Assembly (NCBI RefSeq): GCF_030151085.1
Contig: NZ_JASLER010000027.1
Coordinates: forward strand, 1-59,567
DNA from: Bacteroides sp.
Lineage (GTDB): Bacteria; Bacteroidota; Bacteroidia; Bacteroidales; Bacteroidaceae
Direction of reading: 5' to 3'
DNA: 59,567 bases
The notes under the pieces were generated by a model. It saw nothing but the letters and a program-made list of their open reading frames with translations, was not told where the DNA came from and ran no database searches. The stretch's first letter is position 1. Every line of letters begins with the position of its first letter. Shown here piece by piece: positions 8,037-17,293 of this stretch. The position numbers and the translations under genes were made by a program.

Positions 8037-8597
8037 ATGCCTGACACCGGAAACCTTCATACTATGAATCTTTTCTCTCGATTCTTTCAGGAGAACCAAG
8101 AAAAATTCCTAGCTTTTGCTTATTCTTATCTTAGAGATAAAGAAGAAGCAGAAGATGTTTTAATGGAATCTATGATAGCTTTATGGGAAAACCGGGACCG
8201 TTGGGAGCAAAACAGCAACCTACATGCTCTGCTGCTTACCATAATTAAGAACAAGTCTCTCAATCTTTTAGAGCACAGGCAGATACGCATGCGTGCTGAA
8301 GAAGACATAAACAGCCACAAGCAACGTGAACTAGATTTGCGTATATCTACTTTGAAAGCTTGCGAACCCGACCAGATATTCAATTCCGAGATACAACATA
8401 TAGTACATGAGGTATTGGAAAAGATGCCGGCACAAAGCAGAGCTATTTTCATGCTAAGCCGCTACCAAGATCTACCTAACAAACAAATTGCCGAACAACT
8501 GAATATTTCGCTTAAAACCGTAGAGGCACATATCACAAAGGCATTGAGAATTCTTCGCCTTGAGTTGAAAGATTATCTAGCCTCGATACTCCTTTAA
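8037..8597 (+). CDS. ECF-type RNA polymerase sigma factor
   Basis: This sigma-70 family protein has region 2 (FLAFAYSYLRDKEEAEDVLMESMIALWENR, described in parts, about 25-60) and region 4 with helix-turn-helix (LPNKQIAEQLNISLKTVEAHITKAL, about 150-175). It is of the FecI-like group that Bacteroides pairs with FecR anti-sigma factors and SusC transducers. The ATG at 8037 gives 186 residues; the ATG at 8064 gives 177 and fits family N-termini equally well. The FecR gene follows after 123 bases, then SusC and SusD. It probably activates this locus when SusC binds its ligand; the ligand is unknown. Confidence 0.93.
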   Translation: MPDTGNLHTMNLFSRFFQENQEKFLAFAYSYLRDKEEAEDVLMESMIALWENRDRWEQNSNLHALLLTIIKNKSLNLLEHRQIRMRAEEDINSHKQRELDLRISTLKACEPDQIFNSEIQHIVHEVLEKMPAQSRAIFMLSRYQDLPNKQIAEQLNISLKTVEAHITKALRILRLELKDYLASILL

Positions 8598-8720
8598 ATG
8601 TTAAAAACACCCTCTATCAAAAATAAATTTGATTTTTCCATAGGGTAGTCGTAACTTAGACGGTTATATATATGGAAAGGGCATGAAACTCAGATTTAAT
8701 AACCAACCAATTAATTTACG
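8598..8720 (+). promoter_or_regulatory. Sigma/anti-sigma spacer with possible ECF-dependent promoter
   Basis: The spacer contains AGGGTAGTCGTAACTTAGAC followed by GGTTATATATATGG (8641-8675). Its position before the fecR-susC-susD genes makes it a candidate target of the adjacent ECF factor. No experimental consensus is available to me for this factor, so this is tentative. Confidence 0.3.
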
Positions 8721-9656
8721 ATGAACCAAGAATTGTTATATAAATATTTCAAGGGCACTGCTACTATTGACGAAGAAAAGCAAATTCTGGATTGGGTAGA
8801 AGCCACCGAAGAGAATCGAGAAGTTTTCCTGAAAGAACGTATGTTGTATGATATTTCTCTATTCTCTGACAAACAGGATACCAAACAGAAAAAGACAATA
8901 CGCCTTACTCCTATGCTAAGTTGGACTGCCCGCATAGCTGCTGTCATCATTATAGGTGTTTGTGGTTATTTCATGACTGCCGACTATCTATATAATAAAG
9001 ATGCACAGTTGCAGACCATCACTGTGCCTGCCGGACAACGTGCCCAAATTACACTTGCTGATGGTACGCATGTTTGGTTGAACTCCAAATCCACTTTAAC
9101 GTATGCAAGCAATTTCGGTCGCAATGAACGTAATGTAGAACTGGATGGAGAAGCTTATTTCGAAGTAGCCAAAAACAAGAAAATTCCATTCTACGTAAAT
9201 ACAGAGATGCATAATGTAAGAGTAGTGGGAACTTCTTTCAATGTTTGTGCCTACAAGGGTAGCAAAGAATTTGAAACGACCTTGGTAGAAGGTATTATAG
9301 ATATATATACTACACATAATGAACAAGTAGTAACCCGTTTGAAAAAAGAGGAGTTTTTCGCAAACTATGATGGAAAATACAAAAAGGCGATTCTCCCCTC
9401 TTACGAATATTTGCGATGGAAAGAAGGATTATATTGCTTTGACGATGTACCGTTTGGTGGTATTTTGGATAAACTGGAAAAATACTATAATGTTAAAATC
9501 ACCGTAACCAGTCCCAAATTGCTAGACCATGCAGGTCTTACCGGCAAGTTCAGAGAGCAAGACGGTATTGAACATATTTTGCGGACAATCTCTAAAGATC
9601 ATCCGTTCAAGTATAGCATCAATGAAGATAAAGATTCTATAATCATATATGAATAA
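8721..9656 (+). CDS. FecR family anti-sigma factor
   Basis: The 311-residue protein has a cytoplasmic N-terminal part that would hold the sigma factor, one transmembrane helix at about 72-92 (ARIAAVIIIGVCGYF), a periplasmic FecR domain (about 100-195; VPAGQRAQITLADGTHVWLN and GTSFNVCAY) and a C-terminal DUF4974 domain (about 225-310; FDDVPFGGILDKLEKYYNV) that contacts the STN domain of the transducer. It sits between its sigma factor and a SusC carrying an STN domain, the complete set for outer-membrane-to-cytoplasm signalling. By analogy with known systems, proteolysis of FecR frees or activates the sigma factor. Confidence 0.94.
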   Translation: MNQELLYKYFKGTATIDEEKQILDWVEATEENREVFLKERMLYDISLFSDKQDTKQKKTIRLTPMLSWTARIAAVIIIGVCGYFMTADYLYNKDAQLQTITVPAGQRAQITLADGTHVWLNSKSTLTYASNFGRNERNVELDGEAYFEVAKNKKIPFYVNTEMHNVRVVGTSFNVCAYKGSKEFETTLVEGIIDIYTTHNEQVVTRLKKEEFFANYDGKYKKAILPSYEYLRWKEGLYCFDDVPFGGILDKLEKYYNVKITVTSPKLLDHAGLTGKFREQDGIEHILRTISKDHPFKYSINEDKDSIIIYE

Positions 9657-9906
9657 TAGCAACCTCTAAATTTAGTACTAACCTTTCAAAACCTTAGAAC
9701 ATTATGAAAGTATAAAAGAAACAGTCAAAATAATACCCCTCACTTTTTGATAAAAAAAGATCGGAAAGTACCCCCATACTTTCCGATCATAAACAGTCAA
9801 AAATCGACCTTAATCAATTTATTAACTTAACACAATGACAAAGATATGAGAAAATTTTCTTAGATGGGACTTTTTTGCCCAAAAAGTTTAGAAATTAAGC
9901 ATAACT
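9657..9906. other. Spacer between fecR and susC
   Basis: This 250-base spacer has no gene. It holds a perfect 12-bp hairpin (9759-9788) flanked by an 11-bp direct repeat (9720-9730 and 9792-9802), then an AT-rich stretch leading to susC. Confidence 0.6.
9759..9788 (-). terminator. Perfect hairpin with T-run on the minus strand
   Basis: GATCGGAAAGTA and TACTTTCCGATC form a 12-bp stem with a 6-nt loop. The T-run (seven T) follows on the minus strand only, yet no minus-strand gene is near. On the plus strand it could be a susC leader or processing hairpin between fecR and susC. Confidence 0.6.
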
Positions 9907-12900
9907 ATGAAGATTACCTTAATTCTTCTCTTGTTTGTAACATTCCAAGTATATAGTACAAACAGTTACTCCCAAAATGCCAAAGTAAGCATTCCCAATG
10001 CTCAACTTAGGGTAGGTCAGGTTCTTACTAGAATTGAGTCGCAAACTGAATACCTGTTTGTATATAACAAAAAAAGTGTAGATGTACGTCGTACTGTAAA
10101 CATAGATGCAGATAATAAGTCTGTAGCCGAGGTACTGAATGAAATGTTCAAAGGCACTGATATTAAATATGTAATGGAGGGTAAGAATATTGTACTAACT
10201 AAAAATAGCAAAAAAACAGAAAGTGTACTCGGTATGAAACAAGAACAGGTAATCGTCAAAGGTACAGTTACTGATCCAAAAGGTGAACCCATCATCGGCG
10301 CCAACATCATCAAAAAAGGGACCGCAAATGGTGTTATCACAGATTTGAATGGCGAATTTGCTATAAATATTCCAACAAATTCCACGTTAACAATAAGTTA
10401 TATAGGCTATCAACCCATTACCGTAACTCTAAATGGGCAGAGGATACTTAACATTCAAATGAAAGAAGAAGCATTAACTTTGGAAACAGTAGTTGTAACA
10501 GCTATGGGTATTCAGAAGAAAGCATCTTCATTGACTTACTCTACTCAACAAATAGCTGGTGAAGAACTGACACGTGCCAAAGACCCTAACATGATTAATG
10601 CACTTGCCGGTAAAACTGCTGGTGTGCAAATCAATAAAAGCGCAGCAGGACTTGGCGGATCTGCAAAAGTTTCCATCCGTGGTAGCCGTTCTGCTTTTGA
10701 AGGTGGAAACAATCAGCCATTGTATGTTATCGACGGTGTACCTATGCAAAATATATCTACCGAATCTACTTCCACCGTTATGGGCGGTCAGAACGACGGC
10801 GTTAACCGTGATGCCGGTGACGGCATATCCAACTTAAATCCGGATGATATTGAAAGCCTGAGCATTCTAAAAGGAGCCTCCGCTGCCGCTCTCTATGGTT
10901 CTCAAGCAGCTAATGGGGTTATTCTAATTACTACAAAGAAAGGTAAAGCAGGTATTCAAAGAGTTACTTTCTCTTCAAATCTGACGGTTGACCAGGCAAC
11001 CAGTCTTCCCGAATTTCAAAATACTTATGGTCCCAGCGGCACTGACAGTTGGGGAAAAAACAAGGCTTTGACTGATTACGACAATGTAGGCAAATTCTTT
11101 GAGAATGGAGTAACAGCTATCAATTCAATATCTTTACAAAGTGGTAATGAGAAAATGCAAACTTATTTCTCTTATGCCAACACTACTGCTAAAGGCATCA
11201 TTGACTCCAATAAGTTACAAAAACACAATGTTACATTGCGCGAAACAGCTAACTTCTTTAACGATCGGTTAAAATTAGACGGCAACGCCACTCTGATGAC
11301 TCAGAAGCTTCAAAACAGTACTGCATCAGGTGGTCTCTATCTGAATCCTTTGGTAGATTTATATAGCTTCCCTCGTGGTATGGACATATCTCAATATGCT
11401 AAAGAATTTGAGGTAGGCGATCCTCTTCGTAATAATATGCCTGTCCAAAATTGGTTTACTGATATTTCGGAATGGACACAAAATCCATATTGGATTAAGA
11501 ACAGGGTAATCAACAATAATAAACGTTATCGGGCATTGGTATCTCTAGGGGTTTCTTTGAAGATAAATGATTGGTTGACCTTACAAGCGCGAGGTAATAT
11601 AGATTATGCGAGCGACAAGTTCAATCAAAACATCTATGCTTCAACCTCACCTACCATCACCGGTACTTACAAAGGTAAAAGCAACGGGCGTTACATTTGG
11701 TCAGAGGCAGAACAATTCCAGACTTATGCAGATGCGATGGCATTGTTTAATAAAGCATGGAATAAATGGTCACTGAACGCAGCTATCGGTACTAGCATCA
11801 ATAAAACTAAAGTCAATTCCCTGATGCTAGACTCAAAGATAGCCTCACTTTATAAACCCAATTTATTTACAGTAGCCAACATCGTTACAGGTTCTAATTC
11901 ATCAATTGAACAGGCAATTGACCAGAGGCGTACCATCCAATCCATATTCTGTACGGCACAAATAGGGTTTGATGCCGCAATCTATTTAGATGTTACAGCA
12001 CGCAATGACTGGTCATCAACATTGGCACATACTGAAAGTATGAATTCCGGTTTCTTCTACCCGTCAGTGGGTCTATCTTGGATTATGAGCAATTCGTTTA
12101 AACTGCCCAATTGGATTTCATTCAGTAAAATCCGTGGTTCGTGGGCACAAGTAGGTAACGATTTACCTATAGGTAATACTAATCTGGTAGATATCATTAC
12201 AGCTGGTGGAGTACTTCAGAGTGCCGATACATATCACAAAGGTGATTTAAAACCGGAAATCAGCAATTCAATCGAATTCGGCACAGAATGGAGATTTTTC
12301 AATAATCGCCTGAGTATTGATTTCACATGGTATCAAACCGATACAAAAAACCAATTACTGAGAATGCCTACCGCTGCCGGAGATAAATATGCATACCGAT
12401 ATATTAATGCTGGCAAGATCCGTAATAAAGGTATTGAACTTACAGTAGATGGTACTCCACTAATGAATGACAATTTCCGCTGGAAAACAGCTATAAACTT
12501 CTCTACTAACAACAATGAAGTAGTATCGTTACATCCTGATTACACATCATTCACATACGGCGATCCGGGCCTTTCGATGGCTTATTTAATACGCATAAAA
12601 GAGGGTGGCTCGCTGGGCGATATTTATGGAAATGCATTTGTACGCAAAGACGGTAAAATCCAATGTAACGATGATGGTACTCCGGTTGTAAATACCGGCA
12701 ATAATGATTACCTAGGTAATTCAAACCCAGATTTCATGTTAGGTTGGAGTAATACTTTCACCTACAAAGGATTCAGCCTTTACTTCTTGATTGATATAAG
12801 AGCCGGTGGAAATGTTATGTCATTAACCCAAGCTATTTTAGATCAGAAAGGCGTAACAGCCGAAACAGCAAAGGCACGTGATAGAGGATACGTGGAGTTT

Positions 12901-13230
12901 GAAGGGAATCGTTTTAATAATGTACCCGGTTTCTATAAATCCGTTGGTGACCGCAATGGTATCTCCGAATATTATATGTACAATGCCACCAACATACGTC
13001 TCCGTGAACTGTCATTGGGATATTCATTCCCGCAATCTATTCTGGAAAAAACAAAAGTATTCAAAGGTCTTGACCTTTCACTTGTTGCACGCAATCTCTT
13101 TTTCTTCTACAAAGATGCACCTTTTGACCCGGATGCAACTCTATCAGTAAGAAACACCCTGCAAGGTGTCGATGTATTCGGTATGCCGACAAATAGGAAT
13201 ATTGGTTTCAATATCAAATTTACATTCTAA
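9907..13230 (+). CDS. SusC/RagA-type TonB-dependent outer-membrane transporter with STN signalling domain
   Basis: The 1107-residue protein has a signal peptide (residues 1-22), an STN domain (about 30-100) that senses through FecR, a carboxypeptidase-regulatory-like domain (about 117-205; VKGTVTDPKGEPIIGANI), a plug with the SusC signatures YVIDGVPMQN and ILKGASAAALYGSQAANGVI (about 272-340), and a 22-strand barrel to the C-terminal phenylalanine (FNIKFTF). It imports a ligand captured with its SusD partner, using TonB energy. No carbohydrate-active enzyme lies beside it, so the substrate cannot be guessed. It is followed after 17 bases by susD. Confidence 0.96.
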   Translation: MKITLILLLFVTFQVYSTNSYSQNAKVSIPNAQLRVGQVLTRIESQTEYLFVYNKKSVDVRRTVNIDADNKSVAEVLNEMFKGTDIKYVMEGKNIVLTKNSKKTESVLGMKQEQVIVKGTVTDPKGEPIIGANIIKKGTANGVITDLNGEFAINIPTNSTLTISYIGYQPITVTLNGQRILNIQMKEEALTLETVVVTAMGIQKKASSLTYSTQQIAGEELTRAKDPNMINALAGKTAGVQINKSAAGLGGSAKVSIRGSRSAFEGGNNQPLYVIDGVPMQNISTESTSTVMGGQNDGVNRDAGDGISNLNPDDIESLSILKGASAAALYGSQAANGVILITTKKGKAGIQRVTFSSNLTVDQATSLPEFQNTYGPSGTDSWGKNKALTDYDNVGKFFENGVTAINSISLQSGNEKMQTYFSYANTTAKGIIDSNKLQKHNVTLRETANFFNDRLKLDGNATLMTQKLQNSTASGGLYLNPLVDLYSFPRGMDISQYAKEFEVGDPLRNNMPVQNWFTDISEWTQNPYWIKNRVINNNKRYRALVSLGVSLKINDWLTLQARGNIDYASDKFNQNIYASTSPTITGTYKGKSNGRYIWSEAEQFQTYADAMALFNKAWNKWSLNAAIGTSINKTKVNSLMLDSKIASLYKPNLFTVANIVTGSNSSIEQAIDQRRTIQSIFCTAQIGFDAAIYLDVTARNDWSSTLAHTESMNSGFFYPSVGLSWIMSNSFKLPNWISFSKIRGSWAQVGNDLPIGNTNLVDIITAGGVLQSADTYHKGDLKPEISNSIEFGTEWRFFNNRLSIDFTWYQTDTKNQLLRMPTAAGDKYAYRYINAGKIRNKGIELTVDGTPLMNDNFRWKTAINFSTNNNEVVSLHPDYTSFTYGDPGLSMAYLIRIKEGGSLGDIYGNAFVRKDGKIQCNDDGTPVVNTGNNDYLGNSNPDFMLGWSNTFTYKGFSLYFLIDIRAGGNVMSLTQAILDQKGVTAETAKARDRGYVEFEGNRFNNVPGFYKSVGDRNGISEYYMYNATNIRLRELSLGYSFPQSILEKTKVFKGLDLSLVARNLFFFYKDAPFDPDATLSVRNTLQGVDVFGMPTNRNIGFNIKFTF

Positions 13231-13247
13231 TTCAAACTCTTGCGATT

Positions 13248-14891
13248 ATGAAATATACTAAATATTTAGCAGTACTCTTAGCAGGTGGATTATTGGGAAC
13301 CTCAGTTGCATGCACTGGCAATTTCGTGTCGGATAATAAAAACCATGCGGGTTTTAATTCTGATTTACAGGAATATGATTTCCAAAAATATCTTTTAAAG
13401 TTTGAGATTATTCAAAGTGGCATTTACTTCAATTATGATTGGGGTGCCGGAAGAAACTGGACTTTCCAGATAGCACAGAACCTAGGGCAAGATATGTTTG
13501 CAGGCTATTTTCATGATATGAATCAAACCTTCAACGATAAGAACACTGTATATGCCTTAAACGATGGATGGACATGCACACATTGGGCGTACAACTACTC
13601 TTATATTATGCCGGAGGTCCAGAAGTGCACACAAATCAATGCCAACCAACCTGCGTTATTAGCTATCACCAAAATACTAAAGGTAGAACTGATGCATCGC
13701 GTTGCTGACTGCTATGGGCCATTGGTTTACAGCAAATTCGGGCAAGAAGGGGATAATGTAGATGATCTGAAAACAGCCTATCAGCATTTTTTTGCAGATT
13801 TAGAAAGTGGTATTAGTGCATTGGGATCATTTATTAAAACTAATCCCGGAGTAGAACCCTACAAGGATGCAGATATGCTGACTCCGAGTAAAACTTTAGC
13901 GGAGTGGATAAAGTTCGGTAACTCTCTGCGTTTGCGTTTAGCAATGCGTGTAGCCAATGTGGATAAAACACTGGCTACAGAACAAGCCAAAAAATCATTC
14001 GACTTGAACGAGTTTTTAGAATTCTCTACTGAAGTGATATCCGTTTCTACCGCAGAAGTCTATACAAATCCGTTAGGGGAACTCAACAAATCGTGGGGAG
14101 AAGTATTTATGGGCGCCACTATGGAATCCGTTTTAAAAGGATACAATGACCCACGCATCGGCAAATTCTATGAAAGAGCAAGTGGCAAAGAAATTACATG
14201 GGTAGATGACAACAATGTAACACAGCATTTGACCAGCAAATTCGATTATGCCGGAACCTATAAAGGAGTACCGCAAGGGACAGGCCTGACAACAGCTGAC
14301 AATCGTTATAAAATGTGTTCGAAGAGTACCGTTAGCCAAACAACAAATCCTATTCTTATGACAGCAGCAGAAGTTTGGTTCCTACGTGCAGAGGCCGCTT
14401 TGAGAGGTATTTCATCAGAGAATGCCAAAGAGTGCTACGAGAAAGGTGTACAAACATCCTTCGAGCAATGGAGTGTAGGTGGAGCCGATAGGTACCTGCA
14501 AAGTAATGCAGTGCCTATTGACTATAAAGATCCATTTGACGAGAAGTTTGATATGAAAGCTTTGATTAAAACTACTCCGAATTGGAATGATGCTAAAAGT
14601 ACTGAAGAACAATTCGAGAAAATAATAACACAGAAATGGTTAGCAATTTATCCTGAAGGGACAGAAGCCTGGACTGAACAACGTCGTACAGGCTATCCTA
14701 AATTGTTTAAAGTGGTAGTAAATAAGAGCAATGGAGCTATTGACACTGATATAATGATTCGTCGCCTGCCATTTCCTGCAGATTTAGCCAAGTCGAATCC
14801 AACACAATATAGCTCACTTATATCAGCATTAGGCGGGCCCGACAATGGCGGAACACGCCTTTGGTGGGATGCAGGTAAGAATAATTTCTGA
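13248..14891 (+). CDS. SusD/RagB family outer-membrane lipoprotein
   Basis: The 547-residue lipoprotein (MKYTKYLAVLLAGGLLGTSVAC, lipobox cysteine at 22) is the cell-surface ligand-binding partner of the upstream SusC. It has the SusD-like helical pattern, including ELMHRVADCYGPLVYSKFGQ near 147-166 and a C-terminal EGTEAWTEQRRTGYP segment typical of the SusD-like_2 (PF12771) branch. The spacing of 17 bases to susC indicates one transcript. A GC-rich hairpin follows at 14960-14989. The substrate is unknown. Confidence 0.93.
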   Translation: MKYTKYLAVLLAGGLLGTSVACTGNFVSDNKNHAGFNSDLQEYDFQKYLLKFEIIQSGIYFNYDWGAGRNWTFQIAQNLGQDMFAGYFHDMNQTFNDKNTVYALNDGWTCTHWAYNYSYIMPEVQKCTQINANQPALLAITKILKVELMHRVADCYGPLVYSKFGQEGDNVDDLKTAYQHFFADLESGISALGSFIKTNPGVEPYKDADMLTPSKTLAEWIKFGNSLRLRLAMRVANVDKTLATEQAKKSFDLNEFLEFSTEVISVSTAEVYTNPLGELNKSWGEVFMGATMESVLKGYNDPRIGKFYERASGKEITWVDDNNVTQHLTSKFDYAGTYKGVPQGTGLTTADNRYKMCSKSTVSQTTNPILMTAAEVWFLRAEAALRGISSENAKECYEKGVQTSFEQWSVGGADRYLQSNAVPIDYKDPFDEKFDMKALIKTTPNWNDAKSTEEQFEKIITQKWLAIYPEGTEAWTEQRRTGYPKLFKVVVNKSNGAIDTDIMIRRLPFPADLAKSNPTQYSSLISALGGPDNGGTRLWWDAGKNNF

Positions 14892-14959
14892 GTCACAATA
14901 AAGTATATTTTTGATTAGTGGTGTTTTCTATCTATTAGTTTCAAGGAAAGAAGGTTGGG

Positions 14960-14989
14960 AGGAGCAAAGTCTTTGGGGGCTTTGCTCCT
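14960..14989 (+). terminator. Probable terminator of the susCD transcript
   Basis: AGGAGCAAAG pairs with CTTTGCTCCT across a 10-nt loop. The T-run after it is poor (TATATC), so efficiency is uncertain. Confidence 0.6.
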
Positions 14990-15065
14990 TATATCTAGTA
15001 CAGGAGTAGTATAAAGATGTCAGGTCGGAACTATGTTATCTGCTCGAAACAAAAAGAGGATGCAT

Positions 15066-16127
15066 TTACTGATATATTTGTATCGGCAGCTCCCCTCTCA
15101 GAGCTCCTAAAGCATTCAATGCCAATGCTTCTAATTCATCTTCTCCGGGATAGACATAAATAGGAGCAAGGAAGGAAATACGTTCTTTCAAACGTGAAAT
15201 TATATAATCGGAATGAGCCATTCCTCCCGTCAGCAAAATAGCATCAATTTTACCACAGAGCACCGTAGCAGAAGCTCCAACACCGCGGGCAATCTGATAA
15301 ATCATGGCATCTAACACCAACTCAGCATGTTTGTCACCTTCTTCAATCCGTTTTACAATAACCTGCACATCGGTTGTACCTAGGTGAGCAGTAAGACCTG
15401 CACTGCCGGAAATACGTTTTTTCAATTCATCCCTAGTAAAGCGTCCGGAGTTACAAAGGTCTATCAACTGACCAGCGGGAAGTGTTCCGGCACGTTCGGG
15501 TGAGAAAGGGCCTTCACCGTCAAGAGCATTATTCACATCAATGGCACGACCGTGATAATGCGTTCCTATAGATATTCCACCACCCAAATGACAAACAATC
15601 AGACTAAGATTTTCATAACACAGATTATGCTCGGCAGCATAACGACGGGCAATGGCACGTTGATTCAAAGCATGCCAAATAGTGATTCGGGGCATCAAGG
15701 GAGATCCTGTAATACGAGCTACTTCTTCTAATTCGTCGACTACACCCGGATCAGCAATAAAAGCACGGCAATCGTGAAGTAAGGTAGCCAATTCAGCAGC
15801 AATAAGGCAGCCAAGATTGCACGCATGGCTCCTCATGGCATGAGCAATATCATCGAGCATAGCATCATTCACCTCGTACACTCCACCAGGAATGGGTTTC
15901 AACAGCCCTCCCCGTCCTACAATAGCATCAAAATCAAAAGGAATACCTTTAGCTTCCAATGCATCCAACACCAGATTCTTGCGAAACTCAAACTGGTCGA
16001 TAATACGGGGAAACTCAGACAACTCCTCTACTGTATGTCGAATGTTATTTACCAAGATGGGAGTTTCATCCTCGTACACAGCTATTTTTGTCGATGTGGA
16101 ACCGGGATTGATTGCTAGAATTTTCAT
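15066..16127 (-). CDS. buk: Butyrate kinase
   Basis: The 353-residue ASKHA-fold enzyme converts acyl-phosphate and ADP into a short-chain acid and ATP. It starts with the phosphate-binding MKILAINPGSTSTKIAVYED and has the adenosine motif LTGGMAHSDYI near 300, matching the butyrate/branched-chain fatty acid kinase family rather than acetate kinase. The phosphate butyryltransferase gene lies 10 bases upstream on the same strand, so both steps from acyl-CoA to acid are encoded together. Because Bacteroides are mostly not butyrate producers, the natural substrate may be isobutyryl, isovaleryl or propionyl phosphate; that is inference. Confidence 0.93.
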   Translation of the reverse strand: MKILAINPGSTSTKIAVYEDETPILVNNIRHTVEELSEFPRIIDQFEFRKNLVLDALEAKGIPFDFDAIVGRGGLLKPIPGGVYEVNDAMLDDIAHAMRSHACNLGCLIAAELATLLHDCRAFIADPGVVDELEEVARITGSPLMPRITIWHALNQRAIARRYAAEHNLCYENLSLIVCHLGGGISIGTHYHGRAIDVNNALDGEGPFSPERAGTLPAGQLIDLCNSGRFTRDELKKRISGSAGLTAHLGTTDVQVIVKRIEEGDKHAELVLDAMIYQIARGVGASATVLCGKIDAILLTGGMAHSDYIISRLKERISFLAPIYVYPGEDELEALALNALGALRGELPIQIYQ

Positions 16128-16137
16128 ACTTTACAAA

Positions 16138-17085
16138 TTAAGATTTAGAGGTACAGTGCAAGCATCCTTCCATTTGCTCATTGCTGGTAAGGCATGCCAT
16201 TGCAATGCTGTAGTATTTGGACAAACCGGAGTCGCTTCGCGAAGGTAATACCACCGGACAAATAGGTCCCTGGAGCAATCCCGCCATATCGGCATGCGAA
16301 AAGAGAGAAACAGCCTTATAGAAAGCATTACCCGATTCTATATTCGGAAATATCAATACATCGGCTTCACCGTCAATAGGTGAAACGATTCCCTTGATAT
16401 TACCACTGGTTTTCTCGCAAGCGGTCTTTACATCCAACGGACCATCGATGATAACATTTCCAAACTCTCCTGCTTCAGCCAATTCCACGATATTGACATA
16501 GTCTAATGAATGCGGAAACTTGGCACTCACTTTCTCCGTACAATGTATCAGGGCAACACGAGGCTTTGTAATGCCAAATTGCCGGCAAGTACATATAGCA
16601 TACCAAATCATCTCGATGCGTTGCTGCAACGTAGGTCGTGGAATCACCGCCGCATCGGAGAAGAATAGAAGTTTATCATACGTAGGTATCTGCATTACGG
16701 CCAGATGCGTCAATATCTTACCTTTAGGCAACAATCCTTTTTCTTTGTCCAAAATGGCATGCAGCAGGTTATCGGTATTAATAATACCTTTCATTAGAAT
16801 ATCTGCGCCTCCTTCGCGAATGATGCGTACTGCTTCACGAGCAGCTTCGTCGGGATCTTCGACGTGCAGGGTTTTCACATACTGAGGATATTTCTTCAAA
16901 GTGGGATATTTCTCAAGAATGGCAGAGTCGCCAATCATTAAAAACTCCGCAATTCCCTCCTCAAGGGCACGGGCTATAGCATATTCTGTATTCGGGTCTT
17001 TGGCACAAACTACTGCTATGCGTTTCCTCTTATTCATGGTTCTCAAATGAGCGGTTAACTGATCGAAATTCCGTATCGGTTCCAT
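16138..17085 (-). CDS. ptb: Phosphate butyryltransferase (phosphotransacylase family)
   Basis: This 315-residue enzyme exchanges CoA for phosphate on a short acyl group to supply the downstream kinase. It matches the Ptb/Pta fold: AVVCAKDPNTEYAIARALEEG near the N-terminus, GADILMKGIINTDNLLHAIL near 95-115, IDGPLDVKTAC near 215-225, and LIFPNIESGNAFYKAVSLFS near 248-267. It lacks the long N-terminal domains of Pta. It precedes buk by 10 bases, forming a two-gene operon. The ATG start gives the usual family length. Acyl-chain preference cannot be read from the sequence. Confidence 0.92.
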   Translation of the reverse strand: MEPIRNFDQLTAHLRTMNKRKRIAVVCAKDPNTEYAIARALEEGIAEFLMIGDSAILEKYPTLKKYPQYVKTLHVEDPDEAAREAVRIIREGGADILMKGIINTDNLLHAILDKEKGLLPKGKILTHLAVMQIPTYDKLLFFSDAAVIPRPTLQQRIEMIWYAICTCRQFGITKPRVALIHCTEKVSAKFPHSLDYVNIVELAEAGEFGNVIIDGPLDVKTACEKTSGNIKGIVSPIDGEADVLIFPNIESGNAFYKAVSLFSHADMAGLLQGPICPVVLPSRSDSGLSKYYSIAMACLTSNEQMEGCLHCTSKS

Positions 17086-17263
17086 ATAGTTAGATTTTTA
17101 GCAAATATCTGAAAAAATGTCGAGAAATACAGCATTGTACAAATTGAAAATTTATATGTTTAATATCATTTTGATAACGCACTGCAATTCTATGCATCTA
17201 TTATATTTAACATCTCTTACACGCGTTTTGCTCAATCAAAGGTCATAATTTCGTTATTTTGTG

Positions 17264-17271
17264 TACTTTTG
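17264..17271 (+). promoter_or_regulatory. -7 promoter box of the LD-carboxypeptidase operon
   Basis: TACTTTTG matches TAnnTTTG and lies 23 nt before the ATG at 17294. Because it would fall inside a frame opened at 17261, it supports the 17294 start. Confidence 0.6.
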
Positions 17272-17293
17272 CGGTAAATATAGCAGAAAGTGT

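Noticed and set aside
8037..8063. Firm choice between two ATG starts of the ECF sigma factor
   Set aside because: The sequence does not decide; both starts remain possible.
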